Origin: Paenibacillus sp. MAHUQ-63
GTDB taxonomy: Bacteria > Bacillota > Bacilli > Paenibacillales > NBRC-103111
Reading direction: 5' to 3'
DNA length: 64,000 bases
Assembly: GCF_028765165.1 (NCBI RefSeq)
Contig: NZ_JARADB010000003.1
Location: forward strand, 1,250,042-1,314,041
The notes under the pieces are model-generated. The model searched no databases. It saw nothing but the letters and a program-made list of their open reading frames with translations, and was not told where the DNA came from. Positions 1 through 9,494 of this stretch are shown piece by piece. Numbering within the stretch: position 1 is the stretch's first letter; each line of letters starts with the position of its first letter. The position numbers were made by a program, and so were the translations under genes.

Positions 1-1
1 T

Positions 2-823
2 TGCTCCAGTTTCACCCGCTGCTCCGGTTGCTCCGGTTGCACCCGTTACTCCAGCTGCACCCGTTACCCCAGTTGCCCCTGCTACACCTGTAGTTCCTCT
101 TGCTCCTCTTGCTCCTCTTGCTCCAGTCGCACCTGTTGCACCTGTTGCACCTGTTGCACCCGTTGCTCCGGTTGCTCCGTTTACCCCCGTTGCTCCAGCT
201 GCACCCGTTTCCCCAGTTGCCCCTGTTACACCTGTAGTTCCTCTTGCTCCTCTTGCTCCAGTCGCACCCACTGCTCCTGTTGCTCCGGTTGCACCCGTTA
301 CCCCAGTTGCCCCTGTTACACCTGTAGTTCCTCTTGCTCCTCTTGCTCCAGTCGCACCTGTTGCACCAGTCGCTCCGGTTGCACCCGCTTCTCCTGTTTC
401 CCCCGTTGCTCCAGTCGCTCCGGTTGCACCCGCTTCTCCTGTTTCCCCCGTTGCTCCAGTCGCTCCGGTTGCACCCGCTTCTCCTGTTTCCCCCGTTGCT
501 CCAGTTGGGCCGGTTGCCCCCGTTGCTCCCTTCGGCCCTTTTTCACCCGCAGCCCCTTTAAGACCACATGGCCCTCGTATACCCCTTGGACCTCTTATTA
601 AGATTAAATTCCTGACCTTCTTTTTTCGTTCCCTTTTGAACTTAAATTGTACTTCAACTCTTGTTTTTTTCTTTTTTTTCTGCTTATGATACTCCATCAA
701 TATTCTTTTGCCAGGTTTCTTTTTTTTCTTATGTTTGAATTGCGAACGTTTAAGTAATCTTGTTTTCGGTTTTTTTCGTTCTTTTCTCGATTTCTTTTTT
801 TTTTCTAAACAAAATACAGTCAA
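2..823 (-). CDS. Collagen-like (Gly-X-Y) protein with K/R-rich N-terminus, partial
   Basis: A reading frame opens at a TTG (codon 823-821) eight bases after GGAGGTG (832-838) and stays open to the left edge, so the C-terminus is missing. The first 77 residues are extremely lysine/arginine rich, with four runs of four or five lysines. From residue 78 (GPRGIRGPCG) every third residue is glycine, mostly as GAT, GET, GEA and GAR triplets, for about 197 residues. Collagen-like proteins of Bacillus and Paenibacillus are usually exosporium or surface filaments glycosylated on the threonines of GXT triplets. The glycosyltransferase genes just upstream on the same strand fit that. No Sec signal peptide is visible. 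The basic head could serve in nucleic-acid, spore-coat or polyanion binding, which is inference. The start was chosen because its frame joins the repeat without a break. Confidence 0.8.
   Translation of the reverse strand, partial: MTVFCLEKKKKSRKERKKPKTRLLKRSQFKHKKKKKPGKRILMEYHKQKKKKKTRVEVQFKFKRERKKKVRNLILIRGPRGIRGPCGLKGAAGEKGPKGATGATGPTGATGETGEAGATGATGATGETGEAGATGATGATGETGEAGATGATGATGATGARGARGTTGVTGATGVTGATGATGAVGATGARGARGTTGVTGATGETGAAGATGVNGATGATGATGATGATGATGARGARGARGTTGVAGATGVTGAAGVTGATGATGAAGETGA
366..500 (-). repeat. Three perfect 45-bp tandem repeats inside the collagen-like gene
   Basis: Units 366-410, 411-455 and 456-500 are identical and encode 15 residues (five Gly-X-Y triplets) each. 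They mark recent slippage or recombination within the collagen domain. The copy number is in frame and is likely to vary between strains. Confidence 0.9.
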
Positions 824-978
824 TCTCCGCTCACCTCCATACAAACAAAGTATGAGGATAAACGTCGACTGGAATAGACTAATTTCTCAATCTGAAAAGA
901 AATACATGTATATTACCATAGTAATTGCGAATAAAATGTTTAGGCTCCTTCCATTTTACTATAGCTCTATTCCCGTTT

Positions 979-3900
979 TTACTCATCTACTCTTCCTACG
1001 CTAAGGAGTAAGTAACCAGGAAACAAACTCTTCTCCTTAACTGATAGTCCCTCAAACCAGTCCCCAATCCATTTTTTCATAGGCTGTGCATCCGGAATAA
1101 AATCAAGAAAATCCAAACTATTCATAAACCCAATATCCGTCTCTTCCAATAAGGTAATTCCGCTTTCATCAAATTCTTTTTTTAAGGTCATTACAGGCTC
1201 TTCGGCGCCATACATCCAAGTGCCGTTACTTTCAGAGAAAGCTTTACCCACACGGTAAGGCAAGCATTTAGCATTAGGAACAAATACCAGAACAATCCCT
1301 CCTGGTTTCGTAACTCTAGCCATCTCCTTCAAAATTTTCACTTTCTCATTAAAAGGAAAGTGCTCCAACACCCCTGCATTCCAGGTGATATCAAAATCCC
1401 CATCAGAAACATCCATGTTACGGACATCGGATTGCACAAAACTTCCCGTTGCATCTATGTTTCGAAATGCTTCGCGGCTATTGTTTAGAGCCTTCTCTGA
1501 ATAATCCACTAGCGTCACATCAGCGCCTTCTTTTGCAAAACGCAAAGAAATTTTCCCTGTACCCGAGCCGGTCTCGATAAAGCTTTTACCTTTTACTCCT
1601 CCTTCAACGCGCTCAACAATGGCTTCAAAAATGATTTGACTCAAAGAGTCCCACTCATACGAAACATTTCCTGACCACAGTTGGTCCCACACCTCTTTTT
1701 GTTGTATATCCGACATGTTTTCATCCGCTCTTTTCATTAAGGGAATTTCGATAGACTCTTGAATGCAGTGAAGCTTCGCTAATTTCTTAATTCCGTAAGC
1801 CCCATATTGATTAAATAACCCCTCTTCATTCAAAGAGAAATCCAAATGTTTATCAGCTAATGACATCCGTTGAGCCATTGTGGCATGATAAACCCACGAT
1901 TGAAGATTGCATTTGGGTTTCCAGTTCATCCGGGTTCCCATATAATAATGATAACTTAAGAGCAAGCTATCATCCTCGTAGCCCTGTTTGCCTTTTAAAA
2001 ACTTGATATCGTATCCCCCAACCTCATGTAATACCTTCACTTTATGAATAACTGGATGAACAAACCCTTCATAAATTTCATCTCGAGCCAACCCCTCCAA
2101 TAATAAACACAAATCCGATAAATGTGCAGGAACTTCTATATGCCCTCCAATTGGCTGCATATCCCCAACTTTCGTCACAATTCCCGGTGAAATCATAGGC
2201 TCGTCGGAATGATCCAAATAATCAAGTAGCGGCATGAACCAATTTTTAGGAAAGACCATATCCACATGGATTTCAGACAAATAATCAACATTCGGGTAAT
2301 GTTTCCAAATGTACTCGAAACAAATTTGCCTTGCATGGGCAATACCTATATTCTCACCTTCACCAAGAATAACAGCCGGAATATCTAATGATGATAAAAT
2401 GGCTTTCCACTCGCTATTTTTCATACAACCTTGGTTATAAATGACGACAAGTTGATTCTTTGAACCGCGAAGACTTTCTAAACAAGCTAAAGCCATAGTT
2501 AAGTCATCATTTATAGATTCACCTCGAATCCATAAAGGTAATGTATGAATGATATCCAGATTCCGCTTCTTTTCTCTTTCGACCCAAGCAACCAAATTTG
2601 GATTCACATCCAAAATGGATTCATATTGTTCCCTAGAGCCATATGTCCCTTCAGGGTCGAGCTGCACATATCTCTGATATTTCGCCAATCGGTACTTAAA
2701 TTTAGACCATCCTAAATGTTTAACTCGAAGCTCCGACAATCTGTGGGGAAGTTCGAAAACGTTTTCCGGGAACCTCCCACAATGCAGTGGGGTTTCTTTC
2801 CATTTATAATCGAAGTCTTTACGGTAACGCAATAAAAATGGGCGATAGGCGAAATGTGATTGCCACATAACGTCTTCTCTATAATGGATTTCATCCCAGA
2901 AGTCATAAAGCCTGAAACAAAATACATCAGCATCCTGCTGCTGTATAAGATGATGTATTTCTGTAGCAAACCGATGCTCAAACATTTCATCAGCATCCAG
3001 ATTTAATATCCAATCCGGTTCAGTTGCTAGAGTTTCTAGCCACTGCTGCTTCCGTAAATTGATTTCATTGTGAAACTTTGAATGTTCATTCCTTACCAAT
3101 CGAACAGGGATACCTTTCAAAGTTTCGAGGCAAACACTGACCGTATCATCGGTACTTCCATCATCGATGATGACAGCTGCATCTATATATTGCCGGTGCT
3201 CCTGAAGCACTTCTTTTAAAAATCTATTGCTTTCGTTTTTGACCACCATGGAAAGGGTTAATTTGTTTCGCATTTTGAGACTCCCCCCAGATTCTTGGAA
3301 GAAGTGCTCTACACCGTCTAAATCACTTTCTCGATAAATATGGTAAGCAGGGTAATGTGTGTCCACATATAAAGAAAAGCCCAGCGCAGCGGCTCGAATG
3401 CAGAAATGACGGTCCTCCCCCCAGAAGGAAACATTGTTAATCGGTTTAAAATTCACACCTGACAGAAGTGCACGGCGACTAATAAGCGTACAAGCCCCTA
3501 AACCACCTACCTCATAAACACCAGGTACCTTCAGTTGTGAAATAAATCGATCGGATCTAATCACGATTTCCGCCTCGCTCAATACCTCACCACGCTGTTG
3601 TTCCCACAGTGTATACTCGTCACGTAACCATACTTGAGGTTGGAGCTTAGAATCCGGCTGCCACGATGTCCAAAAGATTTCCGAAACGATATCCTTTTCA
3701 GTTTGGATGAGACATTCCAACGTATCTATATGAAGAAGTAAATCAGAATCAATCAAAAATAAATAATCGTATTCCTCATTAATTGCATGTTGAATGATCC
3801 GGTTTTTAAATTCTGCAACCTTCCATATCAGCTTTTCGTTCCAATGATGTGTAGTTTCATTTTGCTCGTAGTTGTCTCGCTGGTTTGAACGGTAGATCGT

Positions 3901-4083
3901 CACTTTTTTATTCGCACACGAAAACCGCTGCAGCATCTCACTAGCGAGACCATCTACGTTATCATCAATGAAGAAGAAACCTAATTCCACATCTCGATGT
4001 TTTAACCGAATCAGAGAGGTTAAAAATTCGGATAGTATATTTGGCTTTTGATGGACAGGACTTCCGATGAGCACTCGTTTCAT
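979..4083 (-). CDS. Multidomain glycosyltransferase (three GT modules) with C-terminal SAM methyltransferase
   Basis: About 1034 residues. Module 1 (1-270) begins MKRVLIGSPVHQKP and carries an IDSD metal-binding motif near residue 120. Module 2 (about 273-540) is a GT-A family 2 domain with VVKNES, IDDGSTDD and LDADE (near 363). Module 3 (about 544-780) is a second NTP-transferase-like fold. Module 4 (about 790-1034) is a class I methyltransferase with the SAM loop ETGSGTGK near residue 836 and a GVLEHFP helix. The cytoplasmic enzyme probably builds and O-methylates a glycan, most simply on the collagen-like protein encoded next. A GTG at 4116 is in frame, but it would overlap the upstream gene, and the family normally starts at MKRVLIGSP. 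It follows the other glycosyltransferase by 4 bases, so the two are co-transcribed. Acceptor and sugars are unknown. Confidence 0.8.
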   Translation of the reverse strand: MKRVLIGSPVHQKPNILSEFLTSLIRLKHRDVELGFFFIDDNVDGLASEMLQRFSCANKKVTIYRSNQRDNYEQNETTHHWNEKLIWKVAEFKNRIIQHAINEEYDYLFLIDSDLLLHIDTLECLIQTEKDIVSEIFWTSWQPDSKLQPQVWLRDEYTLWEQQRGEVLSEAEIVIRSDRFISQLKVPGVYEVGGLGACTLISRRALLSGVNFKPINNVSFWGEDRHFCIRAAALGFSLYVDTHYPAYHIYRESDLDGVEHFFQESGGSLKMRNKLTLSMVVKNESNRFLKEVLQEHRQYIDAAVIIDDGSTDDTVSVCLETLKGIPVRLVRNEHSKFHNEINLRKQQWLETLATEPDWILNLDADEMFEHRFATEIHHLIQQQDADVFCFRLYDFWDEIHYREDVMWQSHFAYRPFLLRYRKDFDYKWKETPLHCGRFPENVFELPHRLSELRVKHLGWSKFKYRLAKYQRYVQLDPEGTYGSREQYESILDVNPNLVAWVEREKKRNLDIIHTLPLWIRGESINDDLTMALACLESLRGSKNQLVVIYNQGCMKNSEWKAILSSLDIPAVILGEGENIGIAHARQICFEYIWKHYPNVDYLSEIHVDMVFPKNWFMPLLDYLDHSDEPMISPGIVTKVGDMQPIGGHIEVPAHLSDLCLLLEGLARDEIYEGFVHPVIHKVKVLHEVGGYDIKFLKGKQGYEDDSLLLSYHYYMGTRMNWKPKCNLQSWVYHATMAQRMSLADKHLDFSLNEEGLFNQYGAYGIKKLAKLHCIQESIEIPLMKRADENMSDIQQKEVWDQLWSGNVSYEWDSLSQIIFEAIVERVEGGVKGKSFIETGSGTGKISLRFAKEGADVTLVDYSEKALNNSREAFRNIDATGSFVQSDVRNMDVSDGDFDITWNAGVLEHFPFNEKVKILKEMARVTKPGGIVLVFVPNAKCLPYRVGKAFSESNGTWMYGAEEPVMTLKKEFDESGITLLEETDIGFMNSLDFLDFIPDAQPMKKWIGDWFEGLSVKEKSLFPGYLLLSVGRVDE

Positions 4084-4087
4084 TTTC

Positions 4088-5203
4088 TTAAACACGCCCT
4101 GTCTCCCCTTTGCCACTGGATTCTCGACCTAATTTGGACTCTAAGTATGACTTGTTTTGGATAATACGCTTATCATTTGGCCGGTAACGACGCGCAGCTT
4201 CATTCTGCTGATATGCTAACTCGTATTTGCCAATTCTGTCGTAACACACACATAACTGTAAGTGGGGTAGCCATGTGGAGTATACTGGGTTTACCACTCC
4301 CCAGGTTTCATTAGAAAGTTCCAATTGGGTTGCTAGTGTGTACCAGAAGATGGATGATTGTATGTCATTTCGGTCCAAAAAGTGGTACCCTATTCGACAA
4401 CAAAACTCAGCACGTGGGGGCCCAAATTGAAACGATCTTAAAGAAGAGTGAAACTCGTTCTGGTGATCTCCGAGTTTATGGAAGGCATCCGCAAGTTTCC
4501 CACAAGCTGAGATATTGTCTTCTACCCAGCCCTTTCCGGTGGCTAAAAACTTTTCATAATAGCTAATCGCCTCTTCGAATCTCCGATGATCTAAAAGTTC
4601 ATTTGCAAAGTAATACAAATCCCTTGGTGAAAATTGTTCACCATGGCTTAAACGATTTTCATATATGCGGAGATTTCTATCGTTATCATGATGAAGGCTA
4701 CTGTGCGTAACGGCTATATCGCTATTTATAATGACCCCCCACACTTCCAGATACTCATGTACAGCACCAATCCATTGGAAATGATTGCTTCTTTTTACTA
4801 ATCGATTACGTCTTAAGCTGGTGGTCAATTCACCAAATTCATCGAATGCTAGATGATAATTCATCGTAACTGAATCAATACTTGGTGCAAGTGTCTCCTT
4901 TAGAGCAGCAAACATAATGCGATCTTTTTCCATCAGAATGTCATCCGCATCTAACCAAAAAATATATTGCATACTCGCTTGATTAAATGCATAATTACGG
5001 GCAGCTGCAAAATCATCAACCCAAACAAAATCGTATATTCGTTCCGTGTATTTTCGCACAATGGCTTTCGTTTGATCGTTAGATCCGGTATCTACAATAA
5101 TAATTTCATCTACAATATCACAAACGGAATTTAGGCATCTCTCGATGCTATCCTCTTCGTTTTTAACAATCATACAAAGACTTACGGTAATCAATTGGCT
5201 CAC
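4088..5203 (-). CDS. Family 2 glycosyltransferase with TPR-like C-terminal region
   Basis: 371 residues. The N-terminal 230 residues are a GT-A domain: MIVKNEEDSIERCL, then IIVDTGSNDQT, then the DXD-type WLDADD near residue 82. The C-terminal part (about 190-360) is helical with repeated Y/F-A-L/E-A patterns typical of TPR repeats in SunS-like or glucosyltransferase-TPR proteins. It should transfer a nucleotide-activated sugar in the cytoplasm, the TPR part probably holding the acceptor protein. It lies first in a three-gene same-strand unit ending in the collagen-like gene, so a surface or spore glycoprotein is the likely target. The donor sugar cannot be read from the sequence. Confidence 0.8.
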   Translation of the reverse strand: MSQLITVSLCMIVKNEEDSIERCLNSVCDIVDEIIIVDTGSNDQTKAIVRKYTERIYDFVWVDDFAAARNYAFNQASMQYIFWLDADDILMEKDRIMFAALKETLAPSIDSVTMNYHLAFDEFGELTTSLRRNRLVKRSNHFQWIGAVHEYLEVWGVIINSDIAVTHSSLHHDNDRNLRIYENRLSHGEQFSPRDLYYFANELLDHRRFEEAISYYEKFLATGKGWVEDNISACGKLADAFHKLGDHQNEFHSSLRSFQFGPPRAEFCCRIGYHFLDRNDIQSSIFWYTLATQLELSNETWGVVNPVYSTWLPHLQLCVCYDRIGKYELAYQQNEAARRYRPNDKRIIQNKSYLESKLGRESSGKGETGRV

Positions 5204-5347
5204 CTCGTATTAGGTATATTCGCGAGGAAATTCCTATGTGAACAGGTTCTGGCGTTAAAATGATTAATAAAAAAGAAATGCTCAACTGCGAGGCCACTGA
5301 AGAACTGTAGTTTTTCTGAACATCCTAAAAGATACGCATAAAAAAAT

Positions 5348-5379
5348 GACCATCATCCCCAGTATTTGGGGTGATGGTC
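5348..5379 (-). terminator. Rho-independent terminator
   Basis: GACCATCATCCCC pairs with GGGGTGATGGTC. On the minus strand the stem is followed by a run of seven T. It would end transcription from the broken gene at 5.5-5.85 kb. The rest of 5204-5548 holds only the leader of the glycosyltransferase operon and no recognisable gene. Confidence 0.75.
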
Positions 5380-5548
5380 GTTCTTTCATTAGCTATAAAG
5401 GCCTTTTTAGTCGGCTTCAGGTAAATTTATGTCAAATGACAAAAATGGGAAAATCTGGTAACCTCCCCAAGGAATTTAGGAGGGTTATTTGCCATCATGA
5501 GCGCTAACGATCCGTTTTATATCTTCCTACTTCGGTTATTTTCCTTCA

Positions 5549-5847
5549 TTAACTCAAGGTAGCCGGCTCTGAGTTAAAGGATTCCTTCGTAAAGATGCCA
5601 AACCCTGTGATGGACTCTAATTCTTTCAAAACTGAAGGCTGTACCTTGGTTGGATCCGTCATGCTGTTGTTGGCCCACACCCACATCCAAGTGTTGCTTT
5701 TACTTGACCATGAACCAATAAAAACGACGCTAAATTCAAGCATTACTTTACCATCATTTTTAAATTGAATTTTGCTTGACTTCTGGTCATTAAGTGTTCA
5801 TAACAAAATTCCAAGTATTCATCGAACTGGCTATCTGTCATCGACAT
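5549..5847 (-). pseudogene. DUF6882-like small protein, frameshifted and truncated
   Basis: Two overlapping frames give one plausible protein. The upstream frame starts at an ATG at 5847 and reads MTDSQFDEYLEFCYEHL. The downstream frame continues NDQKSSKIQFKNDGK and then runs through GSWSSKSNTWMWVWANNSM. The switch lies near 5790, where one base seems to be missing. The W-rich block resembles DUF6882 proteins of unknown function, which are usually longer, so the C-terminus also looks truncated. There is no strong ribosome-binding site before the ATG. The family name is from recognition only; a sequencing error is possible. Confidence 0.45.
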
Positions 5848-6234
5848 AAACTACACCATACTTTCATAGCCGATTTGTTATATTAATAGTTCGCCCATTG
5901 CTCGCAAACTCCTTTGATCAATCAGGGTTATTAGGAAACTGCCTCTTAATCACCGATTGCATAATACAAATCGATACCGCGATGGAAATAAAAATGAAGC
6001 TGAGTCTTCCAAGAGCTTCAGTCCGAATACCAGCACCCATGCCCGGGAAGAACTCCATCCGCCTCTGGCAGCGGATTAAACTCCGGGAAACATGACTTTT
6101 GGCATAGAGCATGTAAACTTTCACCAAAAATCATGATCGTTCTTATGTGAATATCTATCTTTTCGCAGATTTGCCTCCTTCCGTTTCTTGATAGCATAAA
6201 GGTGAAAGAAAAAACAAAACGAGGAGCTATTAAA
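5848..6234. other. Stretch without a recognisable gene
   Basis: Several short open frames occur on both strands but none has a ribosome-binding site or a family match I recognise. One minus-strand frame (about 5920-6060) ends in a hydrophobic segment and could be a membrane-protein remnant. The right end holds the promoter and leader of the DoxX-like gene. Confidence 0.4.
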
Positions 6235-6630
6235 ATGAAAAATATTAAAACCATCAATTGGATTCTTGCGGGCATTGTTGCTGTATACTTCTTCATATCT
6301 GCTTTTTCAGATTTGTCTCATGCTTCCCAAGCTGTAGAGATTGTCAAGAAGTTGGGTTATCCGGAGTACTTTTTGAACATACTTGGAATCGCAAAATTTC
6401 TGGGAATTATCGCGTTGCTTGTTCCAAAATTTAATACATTAAAAGAGTGGGCGTATGCCGGTTTTACTTTTGATGCCATCTCGGCTGTCTGGTCAAACAT
6501 TGCCAGCCACTACCCTTCGGAAAGCATTGCAGGTGTAATAGCGATTGTAATTCTTATTCCCTCCTACATAATGTTCCGCAAGCTGAACGGAATCCGTGTG
6601 CAACCCGCCAACAAACAGTCGTCCTTATGA
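6235..6630 (+). CDS. DoxX-like integral membrane protein
   Basis: 131 residues with four hydrophobic segments: WILAGIVAVYFFISAF, then LNILGIAKFLGIIALLV, then a weaker central helix, then IAGVIAIVILIPSYIMF. The pattern with an early helix, G-Y-P-E-Y and W-A-Y-A-G-F matches DoxX-like (DUF4870/DoxX) four-helix membrane proteins, whose role is mostly unknown and sometimes redox-linked. The start at 6235 is preferred to the in-frame ATG at 6202 because GAGGAG lies 10 bases before it. It stands alone on the plus strand, with no partner gene to suggest a pathway. Confidence 0.7.
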   Translation: MKNIKTINWILAGIVAVYFFISAFSDLSHASQAVEIVKKLGYPEYFLNILGIAKFLGIIALLVPKFNTLKEWAYAGFTFDAISAVWSNIASHYPSESIAGVIAIVILIPSYIMFRKLNGIRVQPANKQSSL

Positions 6631-6708
6631 GAGAAACAAGACAAGTAGAGGCCAATATTGCTCGATATGTTGGCACGGCTCAACAAGCTAGAAAGCATAT
6701 CTCAAAAA

Positions 6709-6738
6709 CACCCATTTTCTTAAAGAAGAAAATGGGTG
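6709..6738 (-). terminator. Rho-independent terminator after the putative glycosidase gene
   Basis: CACCCATTTTCTT pairs perfectly with AAGAAAATGGGTG. Read on the minus strand it is followed by five T, so it closes the 6.8-13.0 kb operon. It also separates this operon from the convergent DoxX-like gene. Confidence 0.85.
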
Positions 6739-6826
6739 CTTGGTTTCGTCAAGTTACGGCGCACTTACGAGCTGCCACTGCTGTATTGCTGACATAATTC
6801 AGCCTATTTCAATAGGTTGCCATACC

Positions 6827-9475
6827 TTACTCTTTGATGCTATTTATCCGAACAGGCCCGATAAGTCCGCTCGGTTCCTGCTGCGCGAAGGCCGATAAGA
6901 AATCATGCTGATCTTTCGCGAGCGTATTCGTTACTTCAATGACTAACTTGTTTGTGCCCCTCCGAATTAGGCCATTGATCTCCAAGCGGTAAGGCGGACA
7001 GATGCGTACTCCCGCTTGCACGCCGTTTAGCCAGACTTCCGCTGTTTCATAAACCTCGCCCAAATCTAAAAGAATATCGTTTGTTGTTTCATTCCACTCA
7101 AATTCCGTTTCATAACGAAAGGTGCCCGTAAATCGAGGCAGGCCATCAGGCTTGCTCAAATTCGTTAAAGACGTCAAGGTCCCCCATTCTTTGAAATGAG
7201 GATAATGTTCAGCCTCAGCGGTGGCTACGGTCCATTCTCCCTTCAGCTGAAATTCCGAACCTGTCTTGTACTGCGGGAACGCAGCAAATTCTGCAAGAGC
7301 CGCTCCATGAAGCAGGACGATGGATTCATACGGATGAAGCTCAAGCTGCACCGTTGTCGCATCTCCCTCCCTGATTGTATGCAGAAGAGTCAATTGATTC
7401 AGGAAAGCATTATAGGCATAAACATCGCCTTCGATGGGTAAAATAATCTCTGTGCGTACTATTTGATGCGTGTGTTCGTTAAAAAACATAAATACATCCA
7501 AACCGTCATGCACATAATGATAGTTCCGCAGATACGGTTCGTGTTGGCCCACTTTAATATCATAATGTCCGTCAGCATGAAGTTCTTCCGCCAGTTTGTC
7601 TAAAGCTACAACCTTTACATGCTGGTGATCGGCAAGACGAGACAGTTCGCTGGAAACCTCTCTCCCCTCGCTGGCTCGAAACGGCATTCCATCAACAAAT
7701 CGTATGGCTAGTCCTTGGTCGGCAAGAAGGTTCAAACGCCGAATCATCTCCTCCGGAAGCGCTTCTGCATAGGGCACGATCAGGCAATCGTATGCCTCCA
7801 GATTTACATGAAGCTTGCCGTCTTTTACGAATGCCGCTTTTAGAAGAGTATCAACGGGAACCACTTCACAATCGATCTGACGTTGCATCAATTTCTTTAC
7901 GGGCTTCTGAAATAACATCGCTTCCCCCGACCATTCGGCTTCGGCATGATACATAACAGCCGCAGTCGCCACATGGCTTCCACCTGAAATCAGATGACTA
8001 ATCCGATTCATATACCGGTTTAAATGCTTGTAGTAACGATATTGCGGATTTTTACCGTTAGCATACAGATGCGGAGGACAATCCGGATCGAGAGCTTTCT
8101 GGGTAAACGCATGTGGGACGAAATAGTTGACTCCACGGACCAGCATATGGTCTGTAATCCATTTCATCAGCTTTAAGCCTTCCGCCCAGCCATAAGCCCC
8201 ATACACTTCACACATCGTTCTTCCTTGTTTTTTGGGATCTATGTGTCCAAGCGATACGCCAAGCTTCGCGAGACCGTAGTGGAAAAATTCGCTGTCTGTA
8301 TCTCCACCCGGCTTGCTGTAAGACAATTCATCGAACCCGGGGACGATTTGCCACAGTACCACGTCGAGGCCCGACATGTCTTGTCCCCACATCGAACGGA
8401 AGAAGTGGCCGGGGCCGGGGCCAAGCCTTGCATGTACGTTGTTGTCTTCGAGCACATGTCCGATATATGCTACCCCTCGTGCCCTGCACCATTCTCCGAT
8501 TTGATTGCAAAAATTATCCTCGTAGAGCTTGCTGACGGTATTCATATAGGTATAACGTATGATATTGGACCTTTCTCCATCATGCCAAAGAAGATAAAGG
8601 TGCTTACGGTAGTCCTCACCCAGCGCCTCCTCAAGCAGAGTCGGCATTTCGCTGCTCCATGGCAGCGGCACCGCTTTTTTACCAGGCTTCGAATGGAAGT
8701 CAAAGGTAGTCTTATCATTGTAAAATCCGGGCTCATCCGAAAAGAATCCGGCAAATGTCTCCCCAAAATCATCCTTATATCGAGTATAAACCGCCTCATA
8801 AACCGTATCGAGCAGGATACGAACGGAATCACGATCCAACGGGTTCAGATAATCCTCCTGTTGCTGGCTGCCGCCCCCCTTATTTTCGGAAATAATAAAT
8901 ACTCGCCAATACCCGTCAGGTATATCCCAATAAAGGATCCCGTCTTGCACAAAGTCGGTGATATCTACACTTTCACTGAGTAGTACGCCATCAGACGGAT
9001 TTCGACGGACCGCAACAACGGAAATCAGCTTATTGATGCCACTCGCGTATCGGCTATGCGAGAAGGTAGGTCGAAGCCCACTCATCAGCAGGGTATCCAG
9101 CAGCAAAGAGGTACCTTGGGCAGGACCAACGGTATCGATATAACGCTCTCCCAAAAACTTGCGATGAAGCTCTTCCGGAGCATCTTTCACCTTCCCTGCA
9201 GCATGTCCCGTCGGAAAATGATCGTCATCCAACAGCCATACTTTCATGCGGCGCTTTCGAGCTTCGTCCATAATGATGTCCATATCCGTCCACCATTTCG
9301 GACCGAGGAAATCCGGATGAGGCCGCGCCTCGACGCAAACGGCACCAATGCCGGCTTCATGAACACGGGCAATCTCTTCCCTGATTACCTGCTCCTCCTC
9401 ACCATGCTGCCATAGAAAAGGAAGGATATAATTATGTTCTTGACCATCAAGTACTTCCCTAAGTCGATTGCTCAT
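6827..9475 (-). CDS. Putative large glycoside hydrolase with C-terminal jelly-roll sugar-binding domain
   Basis: 882 residues without a signal peptide, so cytoplasmic. The N-terminal half looks like a TIM barrel (ILPFLWQHGEE, AGIGAVCVEARPHPDF, MKVWLLDDDHFPTG). The central part has GEWCRARGVAYIGHVLE and a region resembling the beta-galactosidase trimerisation-like fold. The last 130 residues (FRYETEFEW, LDLGEVYETAEVWLNGVQAGV) form a GH2/GH106-type jelly roll. This set is seen in unclassified glycoside hydrolases related to GH106 rhamnosidases. It lies 72 bases downstream of a solute-binding protein gene in an importer operon, which suggests it cleaves the oligosaccharide that importer brings in. 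Catalytic acids could not be assigned, so the substrate is unknown. Confidence 0.65.
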   Translation of the reverse strand: MSNRLREVLDGQEHNYILPFLWQHGEEEQVIREEIARVHEAGIGAVCVEARPHPDFLGPKWWTDMDIIMDEARKRRMKVWLLDDDHFPTGHAAGKVKDAPEELHRKFLGERYIDTVGPAQGTSLLLDTLLMSGLRPTFSHSRYASGINKLISVVAVRRNPSDGVLLSESVDITDFVQDGILYWDIPDGYWRVFIISENKGGGSQQQEDYLNPLDRDSVRILLDTVYEAVYTRYKDDFGETFAGFFSDEPGFYNDKTTFDFHSKPGKKAVPLPWSSEMPTLLEEALGEDYRKHLYLLWHDGERSNIIRYTYMNTVSKLYEDNFCNQIGEWCRARGVAYIGHVLEDNNVHARLGPGPGHFFRSMWGQDMSGLDVVLWQIVPGFDELSYSKPGGDTDSEFFHYGLAKLGVSLGHIDPKKQGRTMCEVYGAYGWAEGLKLMKWITDHMLVRGVNYFVPHAFTQKALDPDCPPHLYANGKNPQYRYYKHLNRYMNRISHLISGGSHVATAAVMYHAEAEWSGEAMLFQKPVKKLMQRQIDCEVVPVDTLLKAAFVKDGKLHVNLEAYDCLIVPYAEALPEEMIRRLNLLADQGLAIRFVDGMPFRASEGREVSSELSRLADHQHVKVVALDKLAEELHADGHYDIKVGQHEPYLRNYHYVHDGLDVFMFFNEHTHQIVRTEIILPIEGDVYAYNAFLNQLTLLHTIREGDATTVQLELHPYESIVLLHGAALAEFAAFPQYKTGSEFQLKGEWTVATAEAEHYPHFKEWGTLTSLTNLSKPDGLPRFTGTFRYETEFEWNETTNDILLDLGEVYETAEVWLNGVQAGVRICPPYRLEINGLIRRGTNKLVIEVTNTLAKDQHDFLSAFAQQEPSGLIGPVRINSIKE

Positions 9476-9494
9476 GCTAGCCTCCTATTATTGA

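Noticed and set aside
366..500. Regular 45-bp repeats that could suggest a CRISPR array
   Set aside because: The units are directly adjacent without spacers and encode Gly-X-Y triplets.
316..567. Arg/Gln/Glu-rich 83-codon minus-strand frame
   Set aside because: It is the alternative frame of the collagen repeat; the Gly-X-Y frame from 823 explains the sequence.
8225..8983. 252-codon plus-strand frame
   Set aside because: It is antisense to the putative glycosidase gene, has no ribosome-binding site and shows no domain features.
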